A stretch of DNA of 64,000 nucleotides from 21-14-0-10-47-8 sp966211455. GTDB taxonomy: Bacteria; Bdellovibrionota; Bdellovibrionia; Bdellovibrionales; Bdellovibrionaceae. Where the stretch lies: positions 1-64,000 of the forward strand of contig CBIHNI010000012.1 of NCBI GenBank assembly GCA_966211455.1, in the 5' to 3' direction. Positions 8,646 to 17,076 of the stretch are shown here, piece by piece; within the stretch, counting starts at the first letter, position 1; every line of letters starts with the position of its first letter. Both the position numbers and the translations under genes were made by a program. Below the pieces are notes generated by a model, which made no database searches, was not told the DNA's origin, and saw only the letters and a program-made list of their open reading frames with translations.

Positions 8646-9128
8646 TTAAAGAGAAGCGACCTGGCACAATTTTGTGACGTTTTCGTTCGCCTTCGCTTCG
8701 CTACGAATATTCTGGACCATTTCGGTTGGCTTCACGTCGGCAGATGGCACAATCTTCTGATACGACTGTTGAGTCATCTCGGCAAAAGCCGCCTGAGCCT
8801 GGGTTGTCATGCATCCGTTCAGTGCCGCCAAAGTGTTCAGCTTCTCGCCTTTGCCTTGCGCCATTTCACGAGACAAGTCATCGTGGTTCACTTCGACGAA
8901 ATATTGCATTTCTTTATCGTTCTGCACGATACCGCTTGAAGAACAGCCCGATGTTCCAGATGTGATACCCAAAGGCTGAGTCAAAAAGCTGGCATTGGTT
9001 GTCATTGCCAACAGCTGCAGACCTTTCGAGTTCTTTTGGATGACGACGCTTCCCAAACCGCAACCGGCATCACCGGCAAATGCGGATCCTACAAACAGTG
9101 TCACAAGTGTTGCGAAAATCACTTTCAT
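8646..9128 (-). CDS. DUF3015 family secreted protein
   Basis: 160 residues from the ATG at 9128, chosen because GGAGG lies 5 bases upstream. A signal peptide ends at VGSAFA, and the mature part opens with the family signature DAGCGLGS, then NSKGLQLLAMTTNA and QPLGITSGTSGC. DUF3015 proteins are periplasmic or outer-membrane associated and of unknown function. Four cysteines suggest disulfides. Confidence 0.85.
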   Translation of the reverse strand: MKVIFATLVTLFVGSAFAGDAGCGLGSVVIQKNSKGLQLLAMTTNASFLTQPLGITSGTSGCSSSGIVQNDKEMQYFVEVNHDDLSREMAQGKGEKLNTLAALNGCMTTQAQAAFAEMTQQSYQKIVPSADVKPTEMVQNIRSEAKANENVTKLCQVASL

Positions 9129-9215
9129 TTCTTCCTCCTTGGTGGTGGACATAAAGTCCATTTTAGAGACCCAAATAGGATGACTCGATAGGCCGTTTCT
9201 GTCTATAACATCCCC

Positions 9216-9686
9216 ATGGAAAAGTCGTCTTCTCGACCTCGCCCCCCTACTTCAGCCCGAAACAAGATGATGGACATTTTGGCACATCGCAACCATTCGG
9301 AAGAAGAGCTTCGAAAGAAATTGAAGGGTCTGTTCGCGGCCGAAGAAATCGATCAGGCCATCGCCTTTGGCAAAGCGAAAGGCTGGATTCCGGATTCACA
9401 AGAACGCCTGCAGTCTGTGTCTGAAGATCTCGCCGCCGGGTTGAAACGCAAAGGCAAAGGGGCCTTGTACATCAATCACTATTTGGAAACCAAGGGTCTA
9501 GCTCCCGTACAGGTCGATCCTGCGGAAGAGCTTGAAAAAGCCCGCGAGCTTGTTGAGAATAAATTTTCCGATTTGGAAAACATGGATCGCAAAGAAAAAG
9601 CCAAGGTGGGACGGTTTTTGGTCTCCCGCGGCTTCGATATGGAAATTGTCCGAAAGGTAGTTTATGGGTCAAATGACGAGCTCTGA
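9216..9686 (+). CDS. recX: Regulatory protein RecX
   Basis: 156 residues, helical throughout, with the RecX pattern of three-helix modules: MDILAHRNHSEEELRKKL, then AIAFGKAKGWIPD, GLKRKGKGALYINHYLETKGL, and a C-terminal RFLVSRGFDMEIVRKVV. RecX binds RecA filaments and limits recombinase activity. The gene overlaps alaS by 23 bases, so recX and alaS form one transcription unit. No recA is in the window. Confidence 0.85.
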   Translation: MEKSSSRPRPPTSARNKMMDILAHRNHSEEELRKKLKGLFAAEEIDQAIAFGKAKGWIPDSQERLQSVSEDLAAGLKRKGKGALYINHYLETKGLAPVQVDPAEELEKARELVENKFSDLENMDRKEKAKVGRFLVSRGFDMEIVRKVVYGSNDEL

Positions 9687-12408
9687 AATTCGCAGCAAGT
9701 TTATCAAGTATTTCGAAAAGCATGGTCACACCCCTGTCGCCAGCTCATCTTTGATCCCTGAAAATGATCCAACCCTGATGTTCGCCAACGCGGGCATGAA
9801 TCAATTTAAGAATACTTTCTTGGGTCTTGAAAACCGACCTTACAAACGTGCGGTCTCCTCACAGAAGTGTGTTCGCGCCGGCGGAAAACACAATGACTTG
9901 GAAAACGTCGGCTTCACCGCTCGTCACCACACATTCTTTGAAATGCTCGGGAACTTTTCTTTCGGCGACTATTTCAAAAAAGACGCGATCCGTTTTGCTT
10001 GGGAGTTTTTGACCAAAGAGCTGGGCATTCCAAAAGAAAAACTTTATGTCACTGTTCACCTGTCGGACGACGAAGCGGCCGACATTTGGCACACGCAAGA
10101 AGGCATCCCACGCGATCGTATCTTCCGCTTTGACCAGGATAATTTCTGGCGCATGGGCGATACCGGCCCTTGCGGTCCTTGCACCGAAATCTTTTACGAT
10201 CATGGTCCTCATGCCGGTCGCGAAACGGATCCCTTTAAAGGGATCGCAGCGGGTGAAGATCGCTTCGTTGAAATTTGGAACTTGGTTTTCATGCAATACT
10301 TTGAAAGCGCTCCGGGAAAGCTCGAGCCGCTTCCGAAGCCTTCGGTCGACACGGGCTCGGGTCTCGAGCGCGTGGTGGCCGCCATGCAAGGAAAATTGAA
10401 TAACTATGACACTGATCTTTTCTGGCCGATGATCAGTCGTGCGGCCGAAATTTCGGGCAAGACGAACTTGTTGGGTGAAATTGAAAAGCTCAACAAAGAA
10501 GGCGTGAATTCGAAAGCTTCTTCTGAAGTGAAGCAGCAGATCGCGGCCTTGCGGGTTGTGGCCGATCATGTTCGTTCCGCCTCGTTCTTGATCGCGGATG
10601 GCGCGCTTCCTTCAAACGAAGGTCGCGGTTACGTTCTTCGTCGTATTTTGCGTCGGGCGATTCGCTTCAGCCAAATGCTATCGGGAGGAACCCCGTTCCT
10701 GCCGCAGATTTCCGAAGTTCTGATCCAGAACATGAGCAGCATTTATCCAGAGCTGAAACAGCGTCAGGATATTATTTTGACCACCTTGAAAGACGAACAA
10801 GATCGCTTTATGACAACACTCGGAACCGGAACAACGATTCTGAATCAAGAGCTCGGCAAGCTGAAAGCGAAGAATCAGAAAGAACTTTCGGGCGAGGTCG
10901 TTTTCAAACTTTACGATACATTTGGTTTCCCGGCGGATTTGACTCGTTTGATGGCGGAAGAGCAAGGCTTCACCGTCGACGAAAAGAAATTCGAAGCCGA
11001 GATGGAGTCCGCTCGTGAAAAGGCCAAAGCCAGCTGGAAAGGCAAAGGCATCGGCAGCGATCAGGCTCATTTGATTGTGCTGGCGCAAGAAGCCCATGAT
11101 GCTCACAAGGGCACGGTGTTTTCGGGCTACGAGACGACTTTGGATAAAGGCAAGATTCTGCTGCTTTCGGATGGAACAAAAAAGACGTCGTCACTGAAGG
11201 CCGGCCAGAACGGCGTTTTGATTTTAGATCGCACTCCGTTTTACGCAGAAGGTGGCGGTCAAGCCGGCGATCAAGGCTTGATTCGAACGGCGAAAGCTTC
11301 GATCCGTGTTCACGATTGCACGAAACAAAATGAAGTCTTCCTTCACCATGTGACAGTCGAAAGCGGTGAGGTCTCAACTGGCGAAACTGTCACCACCGAA
11401 GTCTTCTCCAGCGAGCGTCGCAATACGGCGGCCAATCACTCGGCGACCCACCTTTTGCATTCGGCTTTGCGCAAGGTTTTGGGAACGCACGTGACCCAAG
11501 CCGGACAGATGGTGGATGCCTCTCGCATTCGCTTCGACTTTACTCATGGCAAAGCTTTAAGTTCGGATGAGCTCGAGAAAATTGAAACTTTGGTCAATGA
11601 CGAAGTTTCAAAAGCGGTTCCGGTTGTTTCGGCCGTGATGAAACACAAAGAAGCGATCGCTTCGGGCGCCATGGCTTTGTTCGGTGAAAAATATGGCGAC
11701 GAAGTCCGCGTTTTGAAAATGGGTGATTTCTCGACTGAACTTTGCGGCGGGACGCATGTGACAAACACGGCTCAGATCCGTTTGTTTAAAATTGTGTCTG
11801 AAAGTGGTGTCAGTGCCGGCGTTCGTCGTATTGAAGCTTTAAGCGGCGATATCGCCGTCAAGTACGTGACTTCGGCTTTGAAGGATTCTTTGGATGCCCG
11901 ACGTGCAGCTGGCCTTGATATCGCGTGGGAAAAGATCGCGGCCCATCAGGCTGGAACTTTGGTTGATTTCATTGAAAAGAAGAAAGACGAAATCAAATCC
12001 CTGGAAAAAGAGATTAAAAAAATCCAAGGCGGTTCGATCAATGTGGATGAGCTGGCTGGAAAAGCAAAAGTCTTCAAAACCAAATCCGGCGCGACCGCAA
12101 AGATTGCTTTCGCCGATCTCAGCTTGGATGACCGCGAGGTTCTGGCGCAAGTCACTGACCATTTGAAAAACAAAATTCAAACAGGCGTGGTGATTGTTGT
12201 GGGTCAAGGTTCGGCGACCCATCCAATGATCGTTTCTGTTAGCAAAGACTTGAATCCCGAGATCTCGGCCGGCAACCTGCTGAAAGAGCTCGCCCAAGTC
12301 ATGGGCGGCAAAGGTGGCGGACGTCCTGATTTTGCCCAAGGTGCCGTCCCCGACCGCAGCAAGCTCGCCGAAGCCCAAAAGAAAGCCGAAGAACTTCTCG
12401 GAGTTTAA
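9664..12408 (+). CDS. alaS: Alanyl-tRNA synthetase
   Basis: 914 residues, full length for the family. Catalytic class II domain begins SEIRSKFIKYFEKHGH with NAGMNQFKNTFLG and the GDTGPCGPCTEIFYDHG loop; the editing domain carries HxxxH in NHSATHLLH near residue 590 and the paired CGGTH near 693; the C-Ala domain with GGKGGGRPDFAQG closes the protein. It charges tRNA-Ala and removes mischarged Ser and Gly. Start at 9664 overlaps recX; a second ATG three codons later is possible. A REP repeat begins directly after the stop. Confidence 0.98.
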   Translation: MGQMTSSEIRSKFIKYFEKHGHTPVASSSLIPENDPTLMFANAGMNQFKNTFLGLENRPYKRAVSSQKCVRAGGKHNDLENVGFTARHHTFFEMLGNFSFGDYFKKDAIRFAWEFLTKELGIPKEKLYVTVHLSDDEAADIWHTQEGIPRDRIFRFDQDNFWRMGDTGPCGPCTEIFYDHGPHAGRETDPFKGIAAGEDRFVEIWNLVFMQYFESAPGKLEPLPKPSVDTGSGLERVVAAMQGKLNNYDTDLFWPMISRAAEISGKTNLLGEIEKLNKEGVNSKASSEVKQQIAALRVVADHVRSASFLIADGALPSNEGRGYVLRRILRRAIRFSQMLSGGTPFLPQISEVLIQNMSSIYPELKQRQDIILTTLKDEQDRFMTTLGTGTTILNQELGKLKAKNQKELSGEVVFKLYDTFGFPADLTRLMAEEQGFTVDEKKFEAEMESAREKAKASWKGKGIGSDQAHLIVLAQEAHDAHKGTVFSGYETTLDKGKILLLSDGTKKTSSLKAGQNGVLILDRTPFYAEGGGQAGDQGLIRTAKASIRVHDCTKQNEVFLHHVTVESGEVSTGETVTTEVFSSERRNTAANHSATHLLHSALRKVLGTHVTQAGQMVDASRIRFDFTHGKALSSDELEKIETLVNDEVSKAVPVVSAVMKHKEAIASGAMALFGEKYGDEVRVLKMGDFSTELCGGTHVTNTAQIRLFKIVSESGVSAGVRRIEALSGDIAVKYVTSALKDSLDARRAAGLDIAWEKIAAHQAGTLVDFIEKKKDEIKSLEKEIKKIQGGSINVDELAGKAKVFKTKSGATAKIAFADLSLDDREVLAQVTDHLKNKIQTGVVIVVGQGSATHPMIVSVSKDLNPEISAGNLLKELAQVMGGKGGGRPDFAQGAVPDRSKLAEAQKKAEELLGV

Positions 12409-12455
12409 GGTACGCCGTACCTTTCGGTACGGCGCAGCCAAAGGTACGGCGTACT
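12409..12455. repeat. REP family 1 array between alaS and the RAYT gene
   Basis: GGTACGCCGTACC at 12409-12421, a truncated GGTACGGCG at 12426-12434 and the inverted copy GGTACGGCGTACT at 12443-12455. Each unit is a near-perfect palindrome flanked by AAA/TTT, and the array is arranged head to head as in BIME elements. The same unit recurs at 17056, 19489-19535 and 38046-38092. The transposase gene starts about 100 bases downstream, the usual REP/RAYT association. Confidence 0.88.
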
Positions 12456-12562
12456 CGGGACGTACCTTTGTTTCCGGATTTCGGATGTGAAAGCTTACTT
12501 ATTTGATTTTAGAGATGGTCTTTGAATTGGAAATCTTCTGGTACACTCACAGGAGGTTTTCA

Positions 12563-13246
12563 ATGCCACGAAGGCGCTTTTTCCCGACCGATCAGTTCCC
12601 TTACCATGTGACGGCTCGTTCCCATAACAAAGAGTTTTTTCCGGTTCCCATGAATGAGCTCTGGGAGATTTTCTCTCGATATCTCTACTTTATCACGCTC
12701 GCTTACGGTGTTCGTATTCACGCCTTCGTTTTGATGAGCAATCATTTTCACATGATCATCTCGACTCCGAACGCAAATTTGGATCAGGCGATGAATTATC
12801 TGATGCGAGAGGTCAGCAAAGCAATCAACCGCGATTCAGAGAGAATCAATCAGGTTTTCGGTGGGCCTTATCATTGGACAGTGATTAAAAACCGAACTTA
12901 CTATCATCATGCTTATAAGTACGTGTATCGCAACCCTGTCGAAGCGCGCATGTGCACGCGGGTTGAGGCGCATCCTTACTCGACCCTTCGTGGGATCATC
13001 GGCATGGACCGATTGCCATTTCCAACTTTCGATAACATGAATCTCATCACGCAACTGGGAAAGCAACTGGAATGGCTCAATTCGCCCTTTCCGAATGCCG
13101 CATTTGTGGAGCTCATTCGACAGGCTATGCGCCGAGAAGAGTTCTGTCTTGATGAAAACCGCAGCGAAAATGCGGACCATGAGACCGAAATTAAAAAGGG
13201 CCCTCATGCTACGAGTGCCCTTTCCGGATTCGATTCAATTCATTAA
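12563..13246 (+). CDS. REP-associated tyrosine transposase (RAYT, Y1/HUH family)
   Basis: 227 residues from the ATG at 12563, fixed by AGGAGG seven bases upstream. It has the Y1 transposase fold: PYHVTARSHNKEFF opening strand, the HUH metal motif His61-Phe-His63 in VLMSNHFHMII and catalytic Tyr120 in YKYVYRNPVEA. RAYTs cut single-stranded REP palindromes and are thought to spread or maintain them; they are single-copy domesticated relatives of IS200/IS605. Adjacent REP array and distant copies in the window fit this. Its last codons overlap a terminator for the convergent lipoprotein gene. Confidence 0.92.
   Translation: MPRRRFFPTDQFPYHVTARSHNKEFFPVPMNELWEIFSRYLYFITLAYGVRIHAFVLMSNHFHMIISTPNANLDQAMNYLMREVSKAINRDSERINQVFGGPYHWTVIKNRTYYHHAYKYVYRNPVEARMCTRVEAHPYSTLRGIIGMDRLPFPTFDNMNLITQLGKQLEWLNSPFPNAAFVELIRQAMRREEFCLDENRSENADHETEIKKGPHATSALSGFDSIH
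13193..13223 (-). terminator. Intrinsic terminator of the lipoprotein gene, inside the RAYT 3' end
   Basis: Minus strand AAAGGGCACTC pairs with GAGGGCCCTTT (one mismatch) over a 7-base loop and is followed by TTAATTT. Confidence 0.6.
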
Positions 13247-13249
13247 CAA

Positions 13250-13786
13250 TTAAAGGCTTAAAACCAAAGCTTGAACCCAAGCCTGAAGCTGAGCCGCCTT
13301 GTCGCCGCAAAGATCGACGGCAACGTCGCAAGAGCTGGTCTTTTCGCCCAGGCGAACTTCATCGCCCTGGCCTATCATGGTGGCATATGGATAGCGATAA
13401 ACCATGGCGCAAACCTGCTCCGATGATGATGAAGCTGACATCTCGTCCGAAATCGGTTCGCAGATCTCAGCACCTTTCAAGATCACCTGCAGATCCAACA
13501 TTTTGTTGGATGGAACATTGTAAGTCACACCCTGGGGTTTGCCGGCTGGATCGAACGCCGTGATCACACCGGTTGAAAGATTCAGCTCCAGAAAGCGCGC
13601 CTTTTTAAAGTCCCACAAAGACAGGACCTCGAAATCGCCGACAGCATATTTGTTGTATTGTTGCGGAGTCGAAGTCGAAACACCCGCCATCTCTGCGGAA
13701 CTGTCCGCAGATGGTGGCTTTCCGCAGTTCTGAAAGAAGATCAGCAGAAATAAGCCCAAACTCCCAAGTATGGTGTACTTTTTCAT
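13250..13786 (-). CDS. Lipoprotein of unknown function
   Basis: 178 residues. A signal sequence ends in a lipobox-like FFQNC (Cys21), so it is probably lipidated. The mature part starts with a low-complexity GKPPSADSS linker and continues into a small folded domain with three or more cysteines (ICEP, EQVCAMV, SSCDVAVDLCG). I recognise no family. It converges with the RAYT gene; their stops are 3 bases apart. Confidence 0.7.
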   Translation of the reverse strand: MKKYTILGSLGLFLLIFFQNCGKPPSADSSAEMAGVSTSTPQQYNKYAVGDFEVLSLWDFKKARFLELNLSTGVITAFDPAGKPQGVTYNVPSNKMLDLQVILKGAEICEPISDEMSASSSSEQVCAMVYRYPYATMIGQGDEVRLGEKTSSCDVAVDLCGDKAAQLQAWVQALVLSL

Positions 13787-13866
13787 GAGTGCACTCCCCA
13801 GACCTTTTTATCGGTCTAGATCAGTATTTCATTAAGGGACTTTCTGAGAAATAAGAATCAACTGCC

Positions 13867-13945
13867 GTCTCAACATGAGACGCGTTCCTCTGAGCTGAAC
13901 ACCCGTCCTGAAAACAACTTCGACAGGCTTGGCCCCGGCCTTGCT
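13867..13945 (+). promoter_or_regulatory. Sigma-54-type promoter with upstream palindrome
   Basis: TTGGCCCCGGCCTTGCT at 13929-13945 has GG-N10-GC spacing and matches the sigma-54 consensus at nearly every conserved position. A perfect palindrome GTCTCAACATGAGAC at 13867-13881, 47 bases before it, is placed like an enhancer-binding-protein site. The next gene in this direction is the secreted protein at 14044. Confidence 0.62.
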
Positions 13946-14043
13946 ATTTCACTGGCTAGAAAGTAAACAGGCATCTCTTTCGATTTGAGGTCATCCTTTT
14001 TGAAAAAAAGGAAGAGTTGTCTATGAAAACACCAGGAGTCTTT

Positions 14044-14430
14044 ATGAAAAGCGGAATTATTCTAGTTGCAATGATGTTGAGTGCCGGCGCTTATGCGAAG
14101 GACAGCACTTGGAAGCTTTGCGAAGGTAACACAAATATCTCTGGCTCAGTCACAACAACTGTACTGAACATGTTCGAGCATCGCACAGAAAAAGGGCGCG
14201 CAACGGACCTTACATTGATCTATGGCGGCCATGTTCTTTCAGGATCACTGGACACAACTGATACGGAAGCCGGCAAAGTCGAACTGAAAGGCACGTCTGG
14301 TTCGTACGAAGGTGATGTGAACATCGATTCAGGAATTGATGGCGTTTACTTGCAGGGTACACTGACATTGAATGGAACGAAAATGTCCGTCGTTGATGCA
14401 AACTTGTACTGCAAGATCATCGAAGATTAA
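14044..14430 (+). CDS. Small secreted protein of unknown function
   Basis: 128 residues from the ATG at 14044, chosen because AGGAG lies 5 bases upstream. Signal peptide with AGAYA cleavage, then a strand-rich domain (TWKLCEGNTNISGSVTTTVLN, VELKGTSGSYEGDVN) with two cysteines that may pair, as in lipocalin-like or inhibitor-like small barrels. No family recognised. Upstream lies a sigma-54-type promoter and a short CCTTTTT/AAAAAGG hairpin at 13995-14011. Its end overlaps by 4 bases the stop of the convergent TIGR02147 gene. Confidence 0.7.
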   Translation: MKSGIILVAMMLSAGAYAKDSTWKLCEGNTNISGSVTTTVLNMFEHRTEKGRATDLTLIYGGHVLSGSLDTTDTEAGKVELKGTSGSYEGDVNIDSGIDGVYLQGTLTLNGTKMSVVDANLYCKIIED

Positions 14431-15245
14431 TCTGATTTTTTCGATAGCGGGAAGAGCTGCACCTGCATTTGGTAGACTTCCCGCGGATTTGTTTTCGAAA
14501 ACTCGTCTGCCAGACCCGCAAAAAAGAGTTCAATCTTTTTCTTGATAGGTTCAACCTGATCCGGATCCGCCGTCAGCGTATAACCGGAAATTAATCTTTT
14601 CTCGAAGTCCGCGCTTGAAGTCTTATTTTCCAGTTCAAAGATGGCTCGCTTCAACATCTGTGCATGAAAATTTCGAATGATCTCGCGGCTTCGCTGTGTC
14701 GAAACACGAAGCTTTTTGGTCTTCTTCACTAGCTTGCCGGATTCTTCGCTCAAATATCCGCTGCGCTTTAGATCTTCGATCACCAGCTTGATCTGAGCCT
14801 TCGTGCTGCCCAATGATTTTGCCACCTTGTCCAGATCGGATCCAAAGCCCTTGGTCGTCGTGTATTCAAGCAAAGCCAAATGCAGCCAGCTGCGCAACAG
14901 GGTCAAATCTTCGAAGTCGATCACTTCGGCTTCGGAAGGCGAACTCACCGGCAACTTAGAATTAGAAGAAGTCACTGGCAAATCAAAACCTTTCTGTTTC
15001 AGAATGTCTTTCTGATAGGCCATTTGAAGCTGATCCACAGCAAGCGAGTCAAAATGAAGACTCTTCGCAAGCTTCAAGAGATGCTTTTTGGGTGCCAGTA
15101 TTTTTGAATTTAAAATCTGATTCAAAGTCGCGCTATTGATCTTCACCAGCTCGGACCATTTGCGTAAAGAAAGGCCGTCGCTTTTCTTCAGCCTTTCAAA
15201 TCCGCGCGACAGAATCATCGAAGAACCGAACTGATGCTTTCTCAA
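14427..15245 (-). CDS. TIGR02147 family protein (DUF4423-type regulator)
   Basis: About 272 residues if translation starts at TTG 15245, which overlaps the upstream stop as TTGA behind GGAG; the frame stays open to 15341 but that would overlap the upstream gene by 100 bases. The N-terminus has a helix-turn-helix-like segment (LRKWSELVKINSATLNQILNSK) and the middle a winged-helix-like part (LDKVAKSLGSTKAQIKLVIEDLKRSGYLSEESGKLVK). This is the TIGR02147 layout, a family expanded in Bdellovibrio and Fibrobacter and usually located beside a gene for a secreted protein, as here. Confidence 0.78.
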   Translation of the reverse strand: MRKHQFGSSMILSRGFERLKKSDGLSLRKWSELVKINSATLNQILNSKILAPKKHLLKLAKSLHFDSLAVDQLQMAYQKDILKQKGFDLPVTSSNSKLPVSSPSEAEVIDFEDLTLLRSWLHLALLEYTTTKGFGSDLDKVAKSLGSTKAQIKLVIEDLKRSGYLSEESGKLVKKTKKLRVSTQRSREIIRNFHAQMLKRAIFELENKTSSADFEKRLISGYTLTADPDQVEPIKKKIELFFAGLADEFSKTNPREVYQMQVQLFPLSKKSD

Positions 15246-16306
15246 CGGGATTTCTCCGCAATGTTTTTGCAGATTGAAAACAGCAACAATGTCCCTTGGC
15301 TTTCGATAATCTCGGGCCGTAAAGGAAAAGGCGTTCGCCAAACCCAGTAGATATCGGTTTTCGAGTCATAACTGCCGGTGGAGGGCACGCCCGCGTCACT
15401 TTCGATTTTAATATTTAGAACATCATCTAGAAAGACGTTCGGATCTTGCCAGCGACTGGCACAAAGTGGATCCAGCTCTTTATATTTGTGCACAATCAGC
15501 GTGTCTTTGACCAATTCAAGTTTGATCATAACAGACCAGATATCACCGCCGCCGCCGACTCCGGTGTAGCTTCCCGGATCTTTTCCTTTGATGATGACCT
15601 TGGACGGTTCCTTTTTAAGGTCTTTGTCCTTTAGCTCTTTCGTCGGATCGATTTTCGTTGGCATCTCTTTTCTTAAAGACGATCCCTTATTGGACAAAAG
15701 CTTTTCAGGGCTGATCGCTCTCAGACGATCGTCTACAGCATCATTGGCTGCCAAAACCATTTGACCCATAAATTCGTTGGCCGACAACAAAGCCAATGTT
15801 TTTTCATAGTACTCGTCATTCCATCCGTCGGCGCCCAAGCAGACATGAATGTAAATCATCACAACACCCTGAGGAGCTTTGGCTGCCAGCAGTTCGTCGT
15901 TCAGAATTCCAAAGTTGCGGTTCAAGGCATAAAAATCGCTGGAACGATTGCTATCGGCCACCATCGGAACACCGATCGCGTTCTGCAGAACTTCGCATTT
16001 ATCGATACTGGCAAAAGCGTCGGCCAGCTTGATATCGCCAATTTGCTTTGTTGGATCTTGCTTGAAAACTTCGTACAAATTTCCCAAAAACTTGGTTTTG
16101 GTCATTTCTCGAATTGTTCGCTGAATGAAAGAGTTGAGCTCTGGATTTTGAGCGGCAACTAAGTTTCGAGACTTCAAAAGTCTATCAAAGGTGATATCAG
16201 AAGTGTCGATCTTTTGCGCAGGCGTCGTCGCCATGATCGGCGAAAGCCATCCCAACAGAATCACAACGAGTACGGTGAATTTAGAGACGACTTTCTTCAT
16301 GTGCAT
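15242..16306 (-). CDS. Secreted protein paired with the TIGR02147 gene
   Basis: 354 residues from the ATG at 16306 (GAAGGG 8 bases upstream). Signal peptide (KFTVLVVILLGWLSPIMA) then a helical region of about 200 residues, a charged Lys/Glu/Asp linker (DPTKELKDKDLKKEPSKV) and a GSYTGVGGGGDIWSVMIKLELVKD segment opening a C-terminal domain. I recognise no family. The last base pairs overlap the regulator start, so both proteins come from one message. Confidence 0.6.
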   Translation of the reverse strand: MHMKKVVSKFTVLVVILLGWLSPIMATTPAQKIDTSDITFDRLLKSRNLVAAQNPELNSFIQRTIREMTKTKFLGNLYEVFKQDPTKQIGDIKLADAFASIDKCEVLQNAIGVPMVADSNRSSDFYALNRNFGILNDELLAAKAPQGVVMIYIHVCLGADGWNDEYYEKTLALLSANEFMGQMVLAANDAVDDRLRAISPEKLLSNKGSSLRKEMPTKIDPTKELKDKDLKKEPSKVIIKGKDPGSYTGVGGGGDIWSVMIKLELVKDTLIVHKYKELDPLCASRWQDPNVFLDDVLNIKIESDAGVPSTGSYDSKTDIYWVWRTPFPLRPEIIESQGTLLLFSICKNIAEKSR

Positions 16307-16340
16307 ATTCGCGACCCTTCTGGATTCTAGCTTTTGCAAG

Positions 16341-16362
16341 CCACATTCCAGAATGTGGCTGC
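16341..16362 (-). terminator. Hairpin downstream of the Cys-repeat gene
   Basis: Perfect 10-base stem AGCCACATTC/GAATGTGGCT with a 2-base loop, 9 bases past the stop. The following minus-strand bases (TGCAAAAG) are not a good U-tract, so termination is uncertain. Confidence 0.4.
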
Positions 16363-16370
16363 TCTAGGGA

Positions 16371-16913
16371 CTAGTCTTGACCACCGCAAGTTTTAGCTAC
16401 TTCTTCAACTTCATTCATATCATCACAGCCAAATGCTCCCAGCTTACTGCAGACGCTGCTGATGCAGCCGCTGCCGAAGTTTCCAACGCATGCCTTGCCA
16501 ACTCTTTCAATTTCATTCATGTCATCGCAGCCGAATGCGCCCAGTTTCTTACACATGAACTCGATGCATTCAGAGTCAAAATTTCCTCGGCAGGCTTTTC
16601 CGACTTGCTTGATCTCACTCAAGTCATCACAACCAAAAGCTCCCAATTTTTGACAGGCGAAATCGACACATTCAGAAGAGCTCCCCTGGTTCGGTGGCGG
16701 ACAATGAACCGGCGCGCCCGGAAAACTTTGAAGACCATTTGGCTGCACAATTCCAAGTGGCGTCGCGAACAACGCTTTTTTTGGAACCGTTTTCATCGTT
16801 ATCTGCTGGCTGTAGTAAGCATCCACAAGACCTTCGATATGCTGTTTGCTTGCGCCCAAAGAAAGCTGAGCAAAGGATATGGTCAGAATAAGAGACATCA
16901 AAAACGTTTTCAT
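16371..16913 (-). CDS. Secreted protein with three 34-residue Cys-rich repeats
   Basis: 180 residues: signal peptide (to LGA), a spacer with a Pro-rich piece, then three tandem copies of a 34-residue unit starting at Cys82, Cys116 and Cys150. Each repeat has the spacing C-x4-C-x7-C-x12-C and the core KLGAFGCDD, so each probably closes two disulfides. The pattern suggests a small extracellular binding module; I cannot name the family. GGAGG precedes the ATG. About 80 bases upstream is a GTTTAC-N7-GTAAAC palindrome that may be an operator. Confidence 0.75.
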   Translation of the reverse strand: MKTFLMSLILTISFAQLSLGASKQHIEGLVDAYYSQQITMKTVPKKALFATPLGIVQPNGLQSFPGAPVHCPPPNQGSSSECVDFACQKLGAFGCDDLSEIKQVGKACRGNFDSECIEFMCKKLGAFGCDDMNEIERVGKACVGNFGSGCISSVCSKLGAFGCDDMNEVEEVAKTCGGQD

Positions 16914-16994
16914 AATTCCTCCAGTGATTGGTTTGAAACACCAGAAGGAATTTAAAGGCTTTCAAAAAACATGATTAAAAAAACAGCAAACCTC

Positions 16995-17013
16995 GTTTAC
17001 CTAAAAAGTAAAC
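16995..17013. promoter_or_regulatory. GTTTAC-N7-GTAAAC palindrome upstream of the Cys-repeat gene
   Basis: Perfect 6-base arms around seven A/T-rich bases, 81 bases upstream of the 16913 start codon, in otherwise A/T-rich non-coding DNA. It has the form of a dimeric repressor or activator site; no protein is implicated. Confidence 0.35.
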
Positions 17014-17055
17014 TCCTCCGGAAAAATAACAATCCTTTTACGCGGTTAGACGAAA

Positions 17056-17068
17056 GGTACGGCGTACC
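17056..17068. repeat. REP family 1, single unit
   Basis: GGTACGGCGTACC, 8 bases downstream of the HD-GYP-like gene stop. Same unit as the array at 12409. Confidence 0.75.
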
Positions 17069-17076
17069 TGGAACTC

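Noticed and set aside
9859..12441. Long minus-strand open frames opposite alaS (for example 9859-10569 and 11839-12441)
   Set aside because: They mirror the codon structure of alaS, lack ribosome sites and family features, and alaS motifs in the plus frame are certain.
16374..16670. Three 102-bp direct repeats considered as a CRISPR-like or satellite array
   Set aside because: The repeats are coding, keep frame, and translate to regularly spaced Cys modules; there are no spacers.
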